Notes: a model not told the origin generated them from the letters alone. Positions 19,899 to 30,824 are shown, counted from the first letter of the stretch. The stretch is 64,000 bases of DNA from Branchipolynoe longqiensis (GCA_030323885.1 CM059200.1:3231729-3295728), one strand, 5' to 3'. Numbers and translations: made by a program.

Positions 19899-20318
19899 GT
19901 AATCGATTAATCAACTCGGGTCACCCGAGCCACTTTTTGGCGCATGTGCACATCCTACAGACTCGGGTCGAATAATCAAATATACTTCTCCCCGCTCAGG
20001 GTGAAACTTTTTTATTTTTTATATTTTTTTTAATAACTGATATAACTACAGCAAAATAGGATTTAAAGTATTTTATGGTGGCATAGTTTAGTTATATTTC
20101 CATTTCATTAATCTAGTTTATTAAAAACAAATCCATGTATGACTGGTACTGGTAGCTGTTATCCTGCAGGACGGTACCAGCGCAAATGTGACATCATCTC
20201 TTGTACTAAGTTGTAGCCAACCCCAGCCAAGAGGTGGGTTACTGGGGTCGGATCGTTTTGCACACTGCACGTGTATTTGTTGACTCTACTCACGGTGTTC
20301 GATTTGTTAATCGATTAC
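19899..20318. mobile_element. short TIR element with GTAATCGATTAA ends
   Basis: GTAATCGATTAA at 19899-19910 is the exact inverse of 20307-20318. The interior (TCACCCGAGCCACTTTTTGG, GACTCGGGTCGAATAATC, TTTTGCACACTGCACGTG) is homologous in inverse orientation to the interior of the element at 50588-51037, so this is a shared module. No ORF; 420 bp. Confidence 0.7.
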
Positions 20319-20677
20319 TGCCTGTGGGACCCCCTAGTGTCGGGTTGTTGGCGACCCAAGGCATGCTGGGTAAGGGGTATATTGACCACCCGACCCAGAG
20401 GAGGAACGCACTGCAACGCACAAATGTTAAACAAGAAACTACGCCCTGGTTTTTGTTGTTTTAATGTGGCGCTTCATGGATATGATTATGAAGAGAATCA
20501 TTCTCATGTCTATTTAATGTCTGTTTTTATTATGAATATTTTGTCGTCTACATTTGTGTATTCAACTTTTGTTAGTTAATTGTGTGCTGAGCTAGTTCTG
20601 CGTAAGTTTTCCTCCTTGGTAGAGATGGCGCTGCGATGCGTTCCTCGTCTGAACCTTCCCCTGAGGTGACCGGGATC

Positions 20678-20713
20678 CCACGTGGTGCGCATGCGCGCAC
20701 GCGCACCACGTGG
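20678..20713. repeat. 13-bp perfect inverted repeat (cruciform-prone)
   Basis: CCACGTGGTGCGC and GCGCACCACGTGG flank a 10-bp GC-rich alternating purine-pyrimidine loop (ATGCGCGCAC). Confidence 0.9.
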
Positions 20714-20891
20714 TCTTGCTGGCCTCCACCAACTTGCCAAGTTCACTTTGCAGGCTCCTTGTCTTCCTTCCTGTATTGAAGGTCGTGGGTTCAGTCTCCA
20801 ACCGAGTCAAAGCAAAGGCTTACACTATTAATGTGCTTATCACAACCTAGATTGTTGTTCCACATTTCTTGTTCTTGTTCTTTCATGTTCC

Positions 20892-21757
20892 TCTCCTCCT
20901 CCTCCTCCTCCTCCTCCTCCTCCTCCTCCTCCTCCTCCTCCTCCTCCTCCTCCTCCTCCTCCTCCTCCTCCTCCTCCTCCTCCTCCTCCTCCTCCTCCCT
21001 CCCTCCCTCCCTCCCTCCCTCCCTCCCTCCCTCCCTCCCTCCCTCCCTCCCTCCTCCCTCCTCCCTCCTCCCTCCTCCCTCCTCCCTCCTCCCTCCTCCC
21101 TCCTCCCTCCTCCCTCCTCCCTCCTCCCTCCTCCCTCCTCCCTCCTCCCTCCTCCCTCCTCCCTCCTCCCTCCTCCCTCCTCCCTCCTCCCTCCTCCCTC
21201 CTCCCTCCTCCCTCCTCCCTCCTCCCTCCTCCCTCCTCCCTCCTCCCTCCTCCCTCCTCCCTCCTCCCTCCTCCCTCCTCCCTCCTCCCTCCTCCCTCCT
21301 CCCTCCTCCCTCCTCCCTCCTCCCTCCTCCCTCCTCCCTCCTCCCTCCTCCCTCCTCCCTCCTCCCTCCTCCCTCCTCCCTCCTCCCTCCTCCCTCCTCC
21401 CTCCTCCCTCCTCCCTCCTCCCTCCTCCCTCCTCCCTCCTCCCTCCTCCCTCCTCCCTCCTCCCTCCTCCCTCCTCCCTCCTCCCTCCTCCCTCCTCCCT
21501 CCTCCCTCCTCCCTCCTCCCTCCTCCCTCCTCCCTCCTCCCTCCTCCCTCCTCCCTCCTCCCTCCTCCCTCCTCCCTCCTCCCTCCTCCCTCCTCCCCCT
21601 CCCTCCTCCTCCCTCCTCCTCCCTCCCCCCTAATCCCTTCTCCCTTCTCCCTTCCCCCTCCTCCCTCCTCCTCCCCCTCCCCGCCTCCTCCCACTCTGCT
21701 CCTCCTCCTCCTCCCACCCATTCTTCTTCTTCTTCTTCTTCTTCTTCTTCTTCTTCT
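20892..21757. repeat. long pure pyrimidine tract: (CTC)n, (CCCT)n, (CCTCCCT)n, (TTC)n
   Basis: CTC triplets at 20892-20998, CCCT tetramers to about 21054, then roughly 75 copies of a 7-bp CTCCTCC-type unit to 21600, a degenerate CT-rich stretch and TTC triplets at 21721-21757. Strand asymmetry is nearly absolute over 700 bp. Huge Ser/Pro/Leu and Glu/Gly/Arg open frames over it are artefacts. Confidence 0.95.
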
Positions 21758-21960
21758 CCATGGAAACGTCAGTCATCTCGCAAGTGTCAGCGTTCAGCAA
21801 GTTCACACCTGCTAAATAATTGACCTTTGTTAGTTGTACACATGTACAAACTGTGAAATACTCTTGTGTGTGTATGTCTGTATACTCTAGTGTATAATAT
21901 AGTGTGTATAAATGCTCTCTGGTTGGAGTTTGGGATACCACAACCCACCCGATCAGTACA

Positions 21961-22297
21961 AGTTGCATAGTCCGATGAAAACATCAAATTTTCAAAAACC
22001 AAAACAATAATCTAAATTTGATTCTACATATATCTAACTTAGATACTGGGTGGAGTTATTATGTTGTCGCCACATAGAAGTGAATACTAAGTGATTTGAA
22101 TCAAACCTGTTACTGCAGAATGCTATGGTGTCAGTTTTGGCATGCTTGCCAATATTGATTTTGCATGGTTGCACTTCAAATATCTCAAAAGCTAGCCATT
22201 TAAAATAAAAGTGACTTCAAGCTAAAGTAAGGTACATAATAACGATCAACCTCTCTCAGAAAATGTCAGAAACTCAAAACTATCGGACCATGCAACA
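21961..22297. mobile_element. MITE M1 copy
   Basis: AGTTGCATAGTCCGATGAAA at the left, ATCGGACCATGCAACATTTT at the right, and the internal TATCTAACTTAGATACTGGG segment. One diverged terminus obscures the target duplication. Confidence 0.85.
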
Positions 22298-22867
22298 TTT
22301 TAATTATTGAAGATACTAGCAGATATGGTGCAAAAAGAAAGTTATTTGGCAACGTCAGTTATTTGGCCAACAAAAATTCAGTTGTATCCCCAAAGTCAGT
22401 TATTTCGCACACAAAAAAGGGCTTATTTCACAAAAGTCAGTTATTTCGTAAAAGTCAGTTATTTCGCAAAAGTCACTTATTTCGTAAAAGTCAGTTGTTT
22501 AGCTGGACAGGGGGCGCTGCATGGTGTAAGCCCGACGCGCCCTCTAGTGGCGAGGACAGGCGCGACGCCGGCCGCCCGGCCACGCCTGCCCCACATCGGA
22601 CGCGGGGTGGCTCGGTGCGTGCTCGTAAACGCCAACTCGCGCCCATTGCCACGTGATCTACGAGCTCCAAGATGGCGGCGCCCATAATGGGCGCTGCGAT
22701 TTAAACAACAGCCAGGGCGCCGGCGTCCGACGCTGTTGTAGGCGCAAGATTGAATGAAAGCGCGCAAATCAATTGGTTTCGCCTATTGCTGGTTCTGGGG
22801 TTTTGAATGCAGTGTCGTCAAATGAACTGTGTGGTACATAGGGCCCGGGCCTGCTTGGATTTTGTTT
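22298..22867. other. unassigned DNA with an 18-bp degenerate repeat
   Basis: At 22361-22500 an AAAGTCAGTTATTTCGCA-like unit recurs about seven times. It is followed by a GC-rich, CpG-containing stretch (22500-22760) with no supportable exon. Confidence 0.5.
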
Positions 22868-22915
22868 GTTGTTGTTTTACGTCCTAGCAACATCTAAGGT
22901 CATCAGGACGGGGCC
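22868..22915 (-). mobile_element. SINE-A 3' tail fragment
   Basis: TTTTACGTCCTAGCAACATC followed by TAAGGTCATCAGGACGGG is the last 45 bp of SINE-A only. Confidence 0.75.
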
Positions 22916-23054
22916 TGCTTGGATGTTGTATCGACTGTGGGTTCTGGTCTGTGGAGGCGACGACAGAGGTGGGGATGTGGGGGTGGGGGTGGGGTTCTCG
23001 GAGATTTGTGTAGGGTGGGTACGAGTTGTAAGCTATGAGTACAGAGTCAGTGGT

Positions 23055-23285
23055 TTGTTGGTTGTTGGAGTTTTACGTCCTGTCAACATCTAAGGTCATA
23101 TCAGGATGGCTACCGACTTGTGACCGTGTGCCCTCATGGTGACTTTATAGTGCTGTCCCACTGGGAGACCAGGCCGCCAGTACCATGACCCGATATCCCA
23201 CACAGTCACATTATCCGGACACTGAGCCAACCAGTACTTGCCCTATCCTAATAATGCTGAGTGCCAGGCTAGGAAGTGACTGGTT
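23055..23285 (-). mobile_element. SINE-A copy, 5' truncated
   Basis: From the tail (GTTGGTTGTTGGAGTTTTAC inverse) to the block GAGTGCCAGGCTAGGAAGTG. The tRNA-like head is missing. Confidence 0.85.
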
Positions 23286-23327
23286 AAAATGGTTAAGACA
23301 TTGTTTTAACTCAACATGGATTCACAG

Positions 23328-23560
23328 TGAGTGGGTTGGTGTGTGAGTGGGTTGTATCTATGACTACACAGTGAGTGGGTTGGTGTGTGAGTGGGTTGTA
23401 TCTATGACTACACGGTGAGTGGGTTGGTGTGTGAGTGGCTTGTATCTATGACTGCACAGTGAGTGAGTGGGTTGGTGTGTGAGTGGGTTGTATCTATGAC
23501 TACACAGTGAGTGGGTTGGTGTGTGAGTGGCTTGTATCTATGACCGCACAGTAAGTATCG
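23328..23560. repeat. 44-bp tandem repeat
   Basis: About five units of GTGAGTGGGTTGGTGTGTGA and GTGGGTTGTATCTATGACTA. One unit carries an extra GAGT. Confidence 0.9.
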
Positions 23561-24132
23561 GGTGAGCTGAACTGACTTGACTTCAACCTCGTAAACAAGG
23601 TGCCCAGTTGGTTCTGACCTGCTAATGGCCAAGGTCATACTCCTAGTTTCACTGCTATCCCACAGTCTGACCCAACCCCACCCCTTTATTTGTGTAAGTG
23701 ACACTGCTCTCAAAGACATAAGCATATTCAGCGCTGTACGGAGCGGGACAACCAGCCACGTTTGAACTCGTTTGAGCCCGTTTGAACGTGCCGGAAATAG
23801 ACTTTCCTCTTCTCGTGTTTGCAAGAACTCAGTGAAGTAGAATTTGCCGATACGCACAGTTCAAAACTTAGATTTTATTCAAAATTAAAAGAAATAAAAT
23901 TGGCATAAACATGGATGCACAAATGAAATATTAATAGTTTATTCTACGGATTCGATTATCACGACCGTGACTCGGATCACGCGAGTTGCTAGAATTTCAA
24001 ATCAAACATATTGCAAATGGCGGCCCCCATAAGGGGTGGCCATTTGCAATCTAAAAGAACAGCCCTGATTGGCTCAAATTGGAAAGATCCCATTATTTAT
24101 TTAGTAGTTTCTTGTTCAGACATAGTTACACA
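23561..24132. other. unassigned DNA
   Basis: Contains a fragment of the M2 core edge (TTTGCCGATACGCACAGTTC at 23843-23862). No gene seen; a 74-codon frame at 24011-24235 overlaps the MITE that follows. Confidence 0.4.
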
Positions 24133-24394
24133 TATGAGACTGTCTCAAAAGGTGCTAAGCAATATGGGACAAAACTTTGTCCATAGTAATGATCAACACA
24201 CCATCTACTTATGCATTTTGCTCATGAGAAACTGATTTGTTATTTACATGATGTTTCATAATCCCAATAGAATACATATTGATTTGAAGCAAATGTCCTT
24301 GTGTTTTCAGTGTAACCGTTTCTGTGCTATTTTGTGTCAATCGTTACTATGGACAAAAAAACAAAGAGTTATCACCTTTTGAGACAGGCTCATA
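24133..24394. mobile_element. TA-flanked MITE (mariner-like)
   Basis: Left TGAGACTGTCTCAAAAGGTG and right inverse CACCTTTTGAGACAGGCTCA, with a second inner pair (GACAAAACTTTGTCCATAGT with ACTATGGACAAAAAAAC). TA flanks both sides. Length 258 bp; no ORF of its own. Confidence 0.7.
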
Positions 24395-24479
24395 TATATG
24401 TATCTTTTGCACAGATTAAAGTGGTTGAAGTATATTTTTAATTTATCTACATCAAATTCTGTTTAAATCACACAATAAG

Positions 24480-24524
24480 GGAGGAGGAGGAGGAGGAGGA
24501 GGAGGAGGAGGAGGAGGAGGAGGG
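24480..24524. repeat. (GGA)n microsatellite
   Basis: About 14 GGA triplets. Confidence 0.95.
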
Positions 24525-24639
24525 ACAGTGGTCACCCGTTTTTCCTCCTTTCCTCGCTGTGGACCCTTCTCCTCAAAGTAGCCTGTTTTTCCAAACCGCC
24601 TTACCCTTTTACCAAGAGAACTTCCTATTAAAGACTAAA

Positions 24640-24887
24640 TTGAATTTGTCGCTTCCTAGCCTGGCGCTTGCCATTAATACTAATAATAGGATAGTGCAAG
24701 GACTGGTTAGGTCAGTGTCAGGATAATGTGACTGTGTGGGATATCGGGTCATGGTGCCGGCAGCCTGATTTCCAACTGGGGCAGCACTATGAAGTTGCCA
24801 TGAATGTGCACTGTCACAAGTCGGTACCCATCCTGATATGACTTTAGATGTTGCAAGGACGTACAACTCCAACAACCAGCTAACTTT
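24640..24887 (+). mobile_element. SINE-A copy, 5' truncated
   Basis: TTGTCGCTTCCTAGCCTGGC to GACGTACAACTCCAACAACC. The head is lost; tail intact. Confidence 0.85.
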
Positions 24888-24904
24888 TCATTGCTCAGAC
24901 TCAG

Positions 24905-25655
24905 AGTGTATATATGTGTGTTTGAATGTCTGTGTATATGTTTGTTATGTATATTGGTGTGTATGCATGTGTATATGGGTGTGTGTACATGTGTGCATAT
25001 GGGTGTATGTGGGTGTGTATGTGTATATGGGTGTGTGTACATGTGTGCATATGGGTGTATGTGGGTGTGTATGTGTATATGGGTGTGTGTATCTGTGTGC
25101 ATATGGGTGTCTGTGTGTATGTCTGTGTATATGGGTGTGTATGTGTGTACCTGTGTGCATATGGGTGTATGTGGGTGTGTATGTGTATATGGGTGTGTGT
25201 ATCTGTGTGCATATGGGTGTCTGTGTGTATGTCTGTGTGTATATGGGTGTGTATGTGTGTACCTGTGTGCATATGGGTGTATGTGGGTGTGTATGTGTAT
25301 ATGGGTGTGTGTATCTGTGTGCATATGGGTGTCTGTGTATGTCTGTGTGTATATGGGTGTGTATGGTGTGTATGTGTGTACCTGTGTGCATATGGGTGTA
25401 TGTGGGTGTGTATGTGTATATGGGTGTGTGTATCTGTGTGCATATGGGTGTCTGTGTGTGTATGTCTGTATGTGTGGGTGTGTATGTGTTCCTGTGTGCA
25501 TATGGGTGTAGGTGAGTGTGTATATGTGTGTATATGGGTGTGTATGTGTATATGGGTGTGTGTATTTGTGTGTGTATATGGGTGTGTGCATATGTGTATA
25601 TGTGTGTGTGCCTGTGGATGTGGGTGTGGGTGTGGGTGTGTATGTGTGGGGGGGG
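24905..25655. repeat. TG-rich compound minisatellite
   Basis: Units of about 50-75 bp built from TGTGTGCATATGGGTGTATG and GTGTGTATGTGTATATGGG. Open frames in all frames (VCVYMGVC, THTHIHTH types) are artefacts of TG/CA composition. Confidence 0.9.
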
Positions 25656-25892
25656 GGTGTCTGTGTGTGCGCGCTGCGCGTGCGCATGCCTGACGGGCTG
25701 TGTTTACGGGTGCTGTGGGGAGTGGCATGAATCACAGGCCCCTACAAAGGGCCGCTGCCGTGTTTTATCGTTGCGGCTCTCCATGTACTCTTTATGTGCA
25801 CTTTCTGAATCACTATTCTGGCAGCCCATATTTGAGAGGGCTGGTTGGGGGGGGGGGGGGGGGCACACGCGCGCACCCCACCGTCCTCACCA

Positions 25893-26053
25893 ACAGTTGT
25901 TGGAGTTTTAGATCCTGGCAACATCTAAGGTCACATCAGAACGGGTACCGACTTGTGGCAGTGCGCACTCATGGCAACTTTATAATTCTGCCACACTGGG
26001 AAATCAAGCTGTTGGCACCATAACCCAATCTCCTACTCAGTCACATTATGCTG
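25893..26053 (-). mobile_element. SINE-A copy cut by assembly gap
   Basis: Tail and body (TTGTTGGAGTTTTAGATCCT to CAGTCACATTATGCTG) run directly into the N run. Confidence 0.85.
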
Positions 26054-26552
26054 NNNNNNNNNNNNNNNNNNNNNNNNNNNNNNNNNNNNNNNNNNNNNNN
26101 NNNNNNNNNNNNNNNNNNNNNNNNNNNNNNNNNNNNNNNNNNNNNNNNNNNNNNNNNNNNNNNNNNNNNNNNNNNNNNNNNNNNNNNNNNNNNNNNNNNN
26201 NNNNNNNNNNNNNNNNNNNNNNNNNNNNNNNNNNNNNNNNNNNNNNNNNNNNNNNNNNNNNNNNNNNNNNNNNNNNNNNNNNNNNNNNNNNNNNNNNNNN
26301 NNNNNNNNNNNNNNNNNNNNNNNNNNNNNNNNNNNNNNNNNNNNNNNNNNNNNNNNNNNNNNNNNNNNNNNNNNNNNNNNNNNNNNNNNNNNNNNNNNNN
26401 NNNNNNNNNNNNNNNNNNNNNNNNNNNNNNNNNNNNNNNNNNNNNNNNNNNNNNNNNNNNNNNNNNNNNNNNNNNNNNNNNNNNNNNNNNNNNNNNNNNN
26501 NNNNNNNNNNNNNNNNNNNNNNNNNNNNNNNNNNNNNNNNNNNNNNNNNNNN
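26054..26552. other. assembly gap (499 N)
   Basis: All bases are N. The left flank is a SINE; the right flank is the 45-bp satellite. The gap probably hides more satellite and, by inference, the left end of the MITE from which it grew. Confidence 1.
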
Positions 26553-29500
26553 CCAACTTAGATACTTGTGAACTTGTCTAGATTTGACCCTGCATATCCA
26601 ACTTAGATACTTGTGAACTTGTCTAGATTTGACCCTGCATATCCAACTTAGATACTTGTGAACTTGTCTAGATTTGACCCTGCATATCCAACTTAGATAC
26701 TTGTGAACTTGTCTAGATTTGAACCTCATATCCAACTAGATACTTGTGAACTTGTCTAGATTTGAACCTGCATATCCAACTTAGATACTTGTGAACTTGT
26801 CTAGATTTGAACCTGCATATCCAACTTAGATACTGTGCACTTGTTTAGATTGAACCGCATATCCAACTTAGATACTTGTGAACTTGTCTAGATTTGAACC
26901 TGCATATCCAACTTAGATACTTGTGCACTTGTCTAATTTGAACCTGCAATCCAACTTAATACTTGTGAACTTGTCTAGATTTGACCCTGCATATCCAACT
27001 TAGATACTTGGAACTTGTCTAGATTTGAACCTGAATATCCAACTTAGATACTTGTGAACTTGTTAGATTTGACCCTGCATATCCAACTTAGATACTTGTG
27101 CACTTGTCTAGATTTGACCCTGCATATCCAACTTAGATACTTGTGCACTTGTCTAGATTTGACCCTGCATATCCAACTTAGATACTTGTGCACTTGTCTA
27201 GATTTGAACCTGCATATCCAACTTAGATACTTGTGAACTTGTCTAGATTTGAACCTGCATATCCAACTTAGATACTTGTGAACTTGTCTAGATTTGACCC
27301 TGCATATCCAACTTAGATACTTGTGAACTTGTCTAGATTTGAACCTGCATATCCAACTTAGATACTTGTGAACTTGTCTAGATTTGAACCTGCATATCCA
27401 ACTTAGATACTTGTGCACTTGTCTAGATTTGACCCTGCATATCCAACTTAGATACTTGTGAACTTGTCTAGATTTGAACCTGCATATCCAACTTAGATAC
27501 TTGTGAACTTGTCTAGATTTGAACCTGCATATCCAACTTAGATACTTGTGAACTTGTCTAGATTTGAACCTGCATATCCAACTTAGATACTTGTGAACTT
27601 GTCTAGATTTGAACCTGCATATCCAACTTAGATACTTGTGAACTTGTCTAGATTTGAACCTGCATATCCAACTTAGATACTTGTGAACTTGTCTAATTTG
27701 AACCTGCATATCCACTTAGATACTTGTGAATTGTTAGATTTGACCTGATATCCATTTTGTCTAGATTTGACCCTGCTATCCAACTTAGATACTTGTGAAC
27801 TTGTTAGATTGAACCTGCATATCCAACTTAGATACTTGTGAACTTGTCTAGATTTGACCCTGCATATCCAACTTAGATACTTGTGAACTTGTCTAGATTT
27901 GAACCTGCATATCCAACTTAGATACTTGTGAACTTGTCTAGATTTGAACCTGCATATCCAACTTAGATACTTGTGAACTTGTCTAGATTTGAACCTGCAT
28001 ATCCAACTTAGATACTTGTGAACTTGTCTAGATTTGAACCTGCATATCCAACTTAGATACTTGTGAACTTGTCTAGATTTGACCCTGCATATCCAACTTA
28101 GATACTTGTGAACTTGTCTAGATTTGAACCGCATATCCAACTTAGATACTTGACTTGTCTAGATTTGAACCTGCATATCCAACTTAGATACTTGTGAACT
28201 TGTTAGATTTGAACCTGCATATCCAACTTAGATACTTGTGAACTTGTTAGATTTGACCCTGCATATCCAACTTAGATACTTGTGAACTTGTCTAGATTTG
28301 AACCTGCATATCCAACTTAGATACTTGTGAACTTGTCTAGATTTGAACCTGCATATCCAACTTAGATACTTGTGAACTTGTCTAGATTTGAACCTGCATA
28401 TCCAACTTAGATACTTGTGAACTTGTCTAGATTTGAACCTGCATATCCAACTTAGATACTTGTGAACTTGTTAGATTTGAACCTGCATATCCAACTTAGA
28501 TACTTGTGCACTTGTCTAGATTTGAACCTGCATATCCAACTTAGATACTTGTGAACTTGTCTAGATTTGACCTGCAATCCAACTTAGATACTTGTGAACT
28601 TGTCTAGATTTAACCTGCATATCCAACTTAGATACTTGTGCACTTGTCTAGATTTGAACCTGCATATCCAACTTAGATACTTGTGAACTTGTCTAATTTG
28701 AACCTGCATATCCAACTTAGATACTTGTGAACTTTTCTAGATTTGAACCTGCATATCCAACTTAGATACTTTGACTGTCTAGATTTGAACCTGCATATCC
28801 AACTTAGATACTTGTGAACTTGTCTAGATTTGAACCTGCATATCCAACTTAGATACTTGTGAACTTGTCTAGATTTGAACCTGCATATCCAACTTAGATA
28901 CTTGTGCACTTGTCTAGATTTGAACCTGCATATCCAACTTAGATACTTGTGAACTTGTCTAGATTTGACCCTGCATATCCAACTTAGATACTTGTGAACT
29001 TGTCTAGATTGCCCTGCATATCCAACTTAGATACTGTGAACTTGTCTAGATTTGAACCTGCATATCCAACTAGATACTTGTGAACTTGTCTAGATTTGAC
29101 CTGCATATCCAACTTAGATACTCTGAACTTGTTAGATTTGAACCTGCATATCCAACTTAGATACTTGTGAACTTGTCTAGATTTGAACCTGCATATCCAA
29201 CTTAGATACTTGTGAACTTGTCTAGATTTGAACCTGCATATCCAACTTAGATACTTGTGCACTTGTCTAGATTTGAACCTGCATATCCAACTTAGATACT
29301 TGTGAACTTGTCTAGATTTGAACCTGCATATCCAACTTAGATACTTGTGAACTTGTTAGATTTGACCCTGCATATCCAACTTAGATACTTGTGAACTTGT
29401 CTAGATTTGACCCTGCATATCCAACTTAGATACTTGTGAACTTGTCTAGATTTGAACCTGCATATCCAACTTAGATACTTGTGAACTTGTCTAGATTTGA

Positions 29501-29922
29501 CCCTGCATATCCAACTTAGATACTTGTGAACTTGTCTAGATTTGAACCTGCATATCCAACTTAGATACTTGTGAACTTGTCTAGATTTGAACCTGCATAT
29601 CCAACTTAGATACTTGTGCACTTGTCTAGATTTGAACCTGCATATCCAACTTAGATACTTGTGAACTTGTCTAGATTTGACCCTGCATATCCAACTTAGA
29701 TACTTGTGAACTTGTCTAGATTTGACCCTGCATATCCAACTTAGATACTCGTGAACTTGTCTAGATTTGAACCTGCATATCCAACTTAGATACTTGTGAA
29801 CTTGTCTAGATTTGACCCTGCATATCCAACTTAGATACTTGTGAACTTGTCTAGATTTGAACCTGCATATCCAACTTAGATACTTGTGAACTTGTCTAGA
29901 TTTGACCCTGCACATCCAACTT
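26553..29922. repeat. 45-bp satellite array derived from MITE M1
   Basis: About 75 units of 45 bp with CATATCCAACTTAGATACTT and GTGAACTTGTCTAGATTTGA. Two common variant sites are GAACC/GACCC and GAACTT/GCACTT. The unit aligns at about 33 of 45 bases, by eye, with the M1 interior TTTGATTCTACATATCTAAC TTAGATACTG. One- and two-base deletions cluster around 26740-27030, 27690-27820 and 28560-29120. Minus-strand frames with repeated YLSWICRFKSRQVHK are artefacts of the period being a multiple of 3. Confidence 0.95.
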
Positions 29923-30291
29923 CTCACATGAGATGTGGACTTATCGAAGGATGATGAAAATACCATGGACAAAGAAGATCACCAACGAAGAAGTTCTCAG
30001 AAAAATTAAAAATAAGAAACGCTTGTTTGCCACTATACAGACAAAGAAACTTATTTATTTTGGCCACATCATTTGTCAGAGTTCAATATACCGTACATTG
30101 TTGGAAGGGAAGGTGAATGGTAGCAGAGGGAGAGGGAGACCAAGAACATCATGGTTTACAAATATTTCACAGTGGACAGGCTTGAATTATTCACAGTCTA
30201 TCAGAACAGCACACCATCGGGACAAGTGGAGAACCATTGCATCCAACCCTCGACTAGAGGACGGAACTATTGATTGATTGATATCCAAGTT
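29914..30291 (+). mobile_element. 5'-truncated LINE inserted in the satellite
   Basis: ATCCAACTT (29914-29922) and ATCCAAGTT (30283-30291) are a 9-bp target duplication with one difference, and they coincide with the satellite unit. The insertion (29923-30282) ends in a TTGATTGATTGAT tail. A second copy is at 18718-18949. The inserted element must be younger than the satellite unit it interrupts. Confidence 0.9.
29925..30277 (+). pseudogene. C-terminal fragment of a non-LTR reverse transcriptase ORF
   Basis: About 114 codons read through to a natural stop. It begins with EMWTYRRMMKIPWTKKITNE, the conserved post-thumb segment of endonuclease-reverse transcriptases, then YFGHIICQ, and the C-terminal GRGRPRTSWFTNISQWTGL and HHRDKWRTIASN blocks. 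In intact elements this region follows the polymerase thumb and is of unknown function. The catalytic reverse transcriptase and endonuclease are absent, so it cannot move by itself. The frame is undamaged over its length, suggesting a relatively recent insertion. The family differs from the RTE-like LINE at 5.5-8.1 kb (different C-terminal tail and different 3' repeat). Confidence 0.85.
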
Positions 30292-30615
30292 AGATACTTG
30301 TGAACTTGTCTAGATTTGACCCTGTATATCCAACTTAGATACTCGTGAACTTGTTAAGTATTTGTTGCTATTTAGAAGGGCATACTAAGTAAATTTAATT
30401 GAACCTATTAGTATTACTGTTGAAGCCTATGGGATCAGAGTTTTGGCAAGCATGCCAAAATTAATATAGCATGTTTACACTTCAAATATCTCCAAAGTTA
30501 GCTATGTTAAATCAAAGTTACGTCATGCTCATTTAAGATAGATTCTAATGATCAACCTAATATATTTATGTCAGAAAATAATAGAAATTCAAAACCATCG
30601 GACTGTGCAACTTTA
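30283..30615. mobile_element. last satellite units and right end of MITE M1
   Basis: 30283-30357 holds about 1.7 further 45-bp units. From 30358 the sequence continues as the ordinary right part of M1: GGGATCAGAGTTTTGGCAAG, GTTTACACTTCAAATATCT, ATATTTATGTCAGAAAAT and the terminus CATCGGACTGTGCAACT, followed by TTA at 30613-30615. This shows that the array lies inside an M1 element. Confidence 0.85.
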
Positions 30616-30629
30616 TTGGCGAGCCCCGG

Positions 30630-30692
30630 GCTAGTATCAATTTGATAAGTCATTGGTTTGACTCGACCAAGAACCGAACTCAATGAACCATG
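30630..30692 (-). mobile_element. SINE-A head fragment
   Basis: AGTATCAATTTGATAAGTCA then GGTTTGACTCGACCAAGAAC: the junction between head and body only. Confidence 0.65.
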
Positions 30693-30717
30693 CACCGAAA
30701 CCACAAAGGAAAACAAA

Positions 30718-30760
30718 AAGTTTGTTTTATTCAATGACGCCTCTAGAGCACATTGATTTT
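30718..30760 (-). mobile_element. SINE-C end fragment
   Basis: TTGTTTTATTCAATGACGCC followed by TCTAGAGCACATTGATTTT matches the 3' end of SINE-C. It stops at a single unit resembling the 24-bp array at 31486 (GGGCTGGTAACCAGCAG). Confidence 0.7.
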
Positions 30761-30824
30761 GATGGGCTGGTAACCAGCAGTGGGGCACAGGTCCGGTGGG
30801 TGCGCAACAGGTCTTCCTACAGAC

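Noticed and set aside
20791..21823. Frames of 250-330 codons rich in Ser/Pro/Leu or Glu/Gly/Arg
   Set aside because: Produced by a pure pyrimidine tract without stop codons. No non-repetitive domain at either end.
24749..25735. Frames of 200-330 codons with THTH or VCVYMGVC patterns
   Set aside because: TG/CA repeat artefacts; all frames on both strands are open.
26041..26735. Open frames across the N run
   Set aside because: They consist of unknown residues only.
27044..29972. Minus-strand protein of repeated YLSWICRFKSRQVHK
   Set aside because: A 45-bp period keeps the frame open; frequent one-base losses break it repeatedly, and the unit is derived from non-coding MITE sequence.
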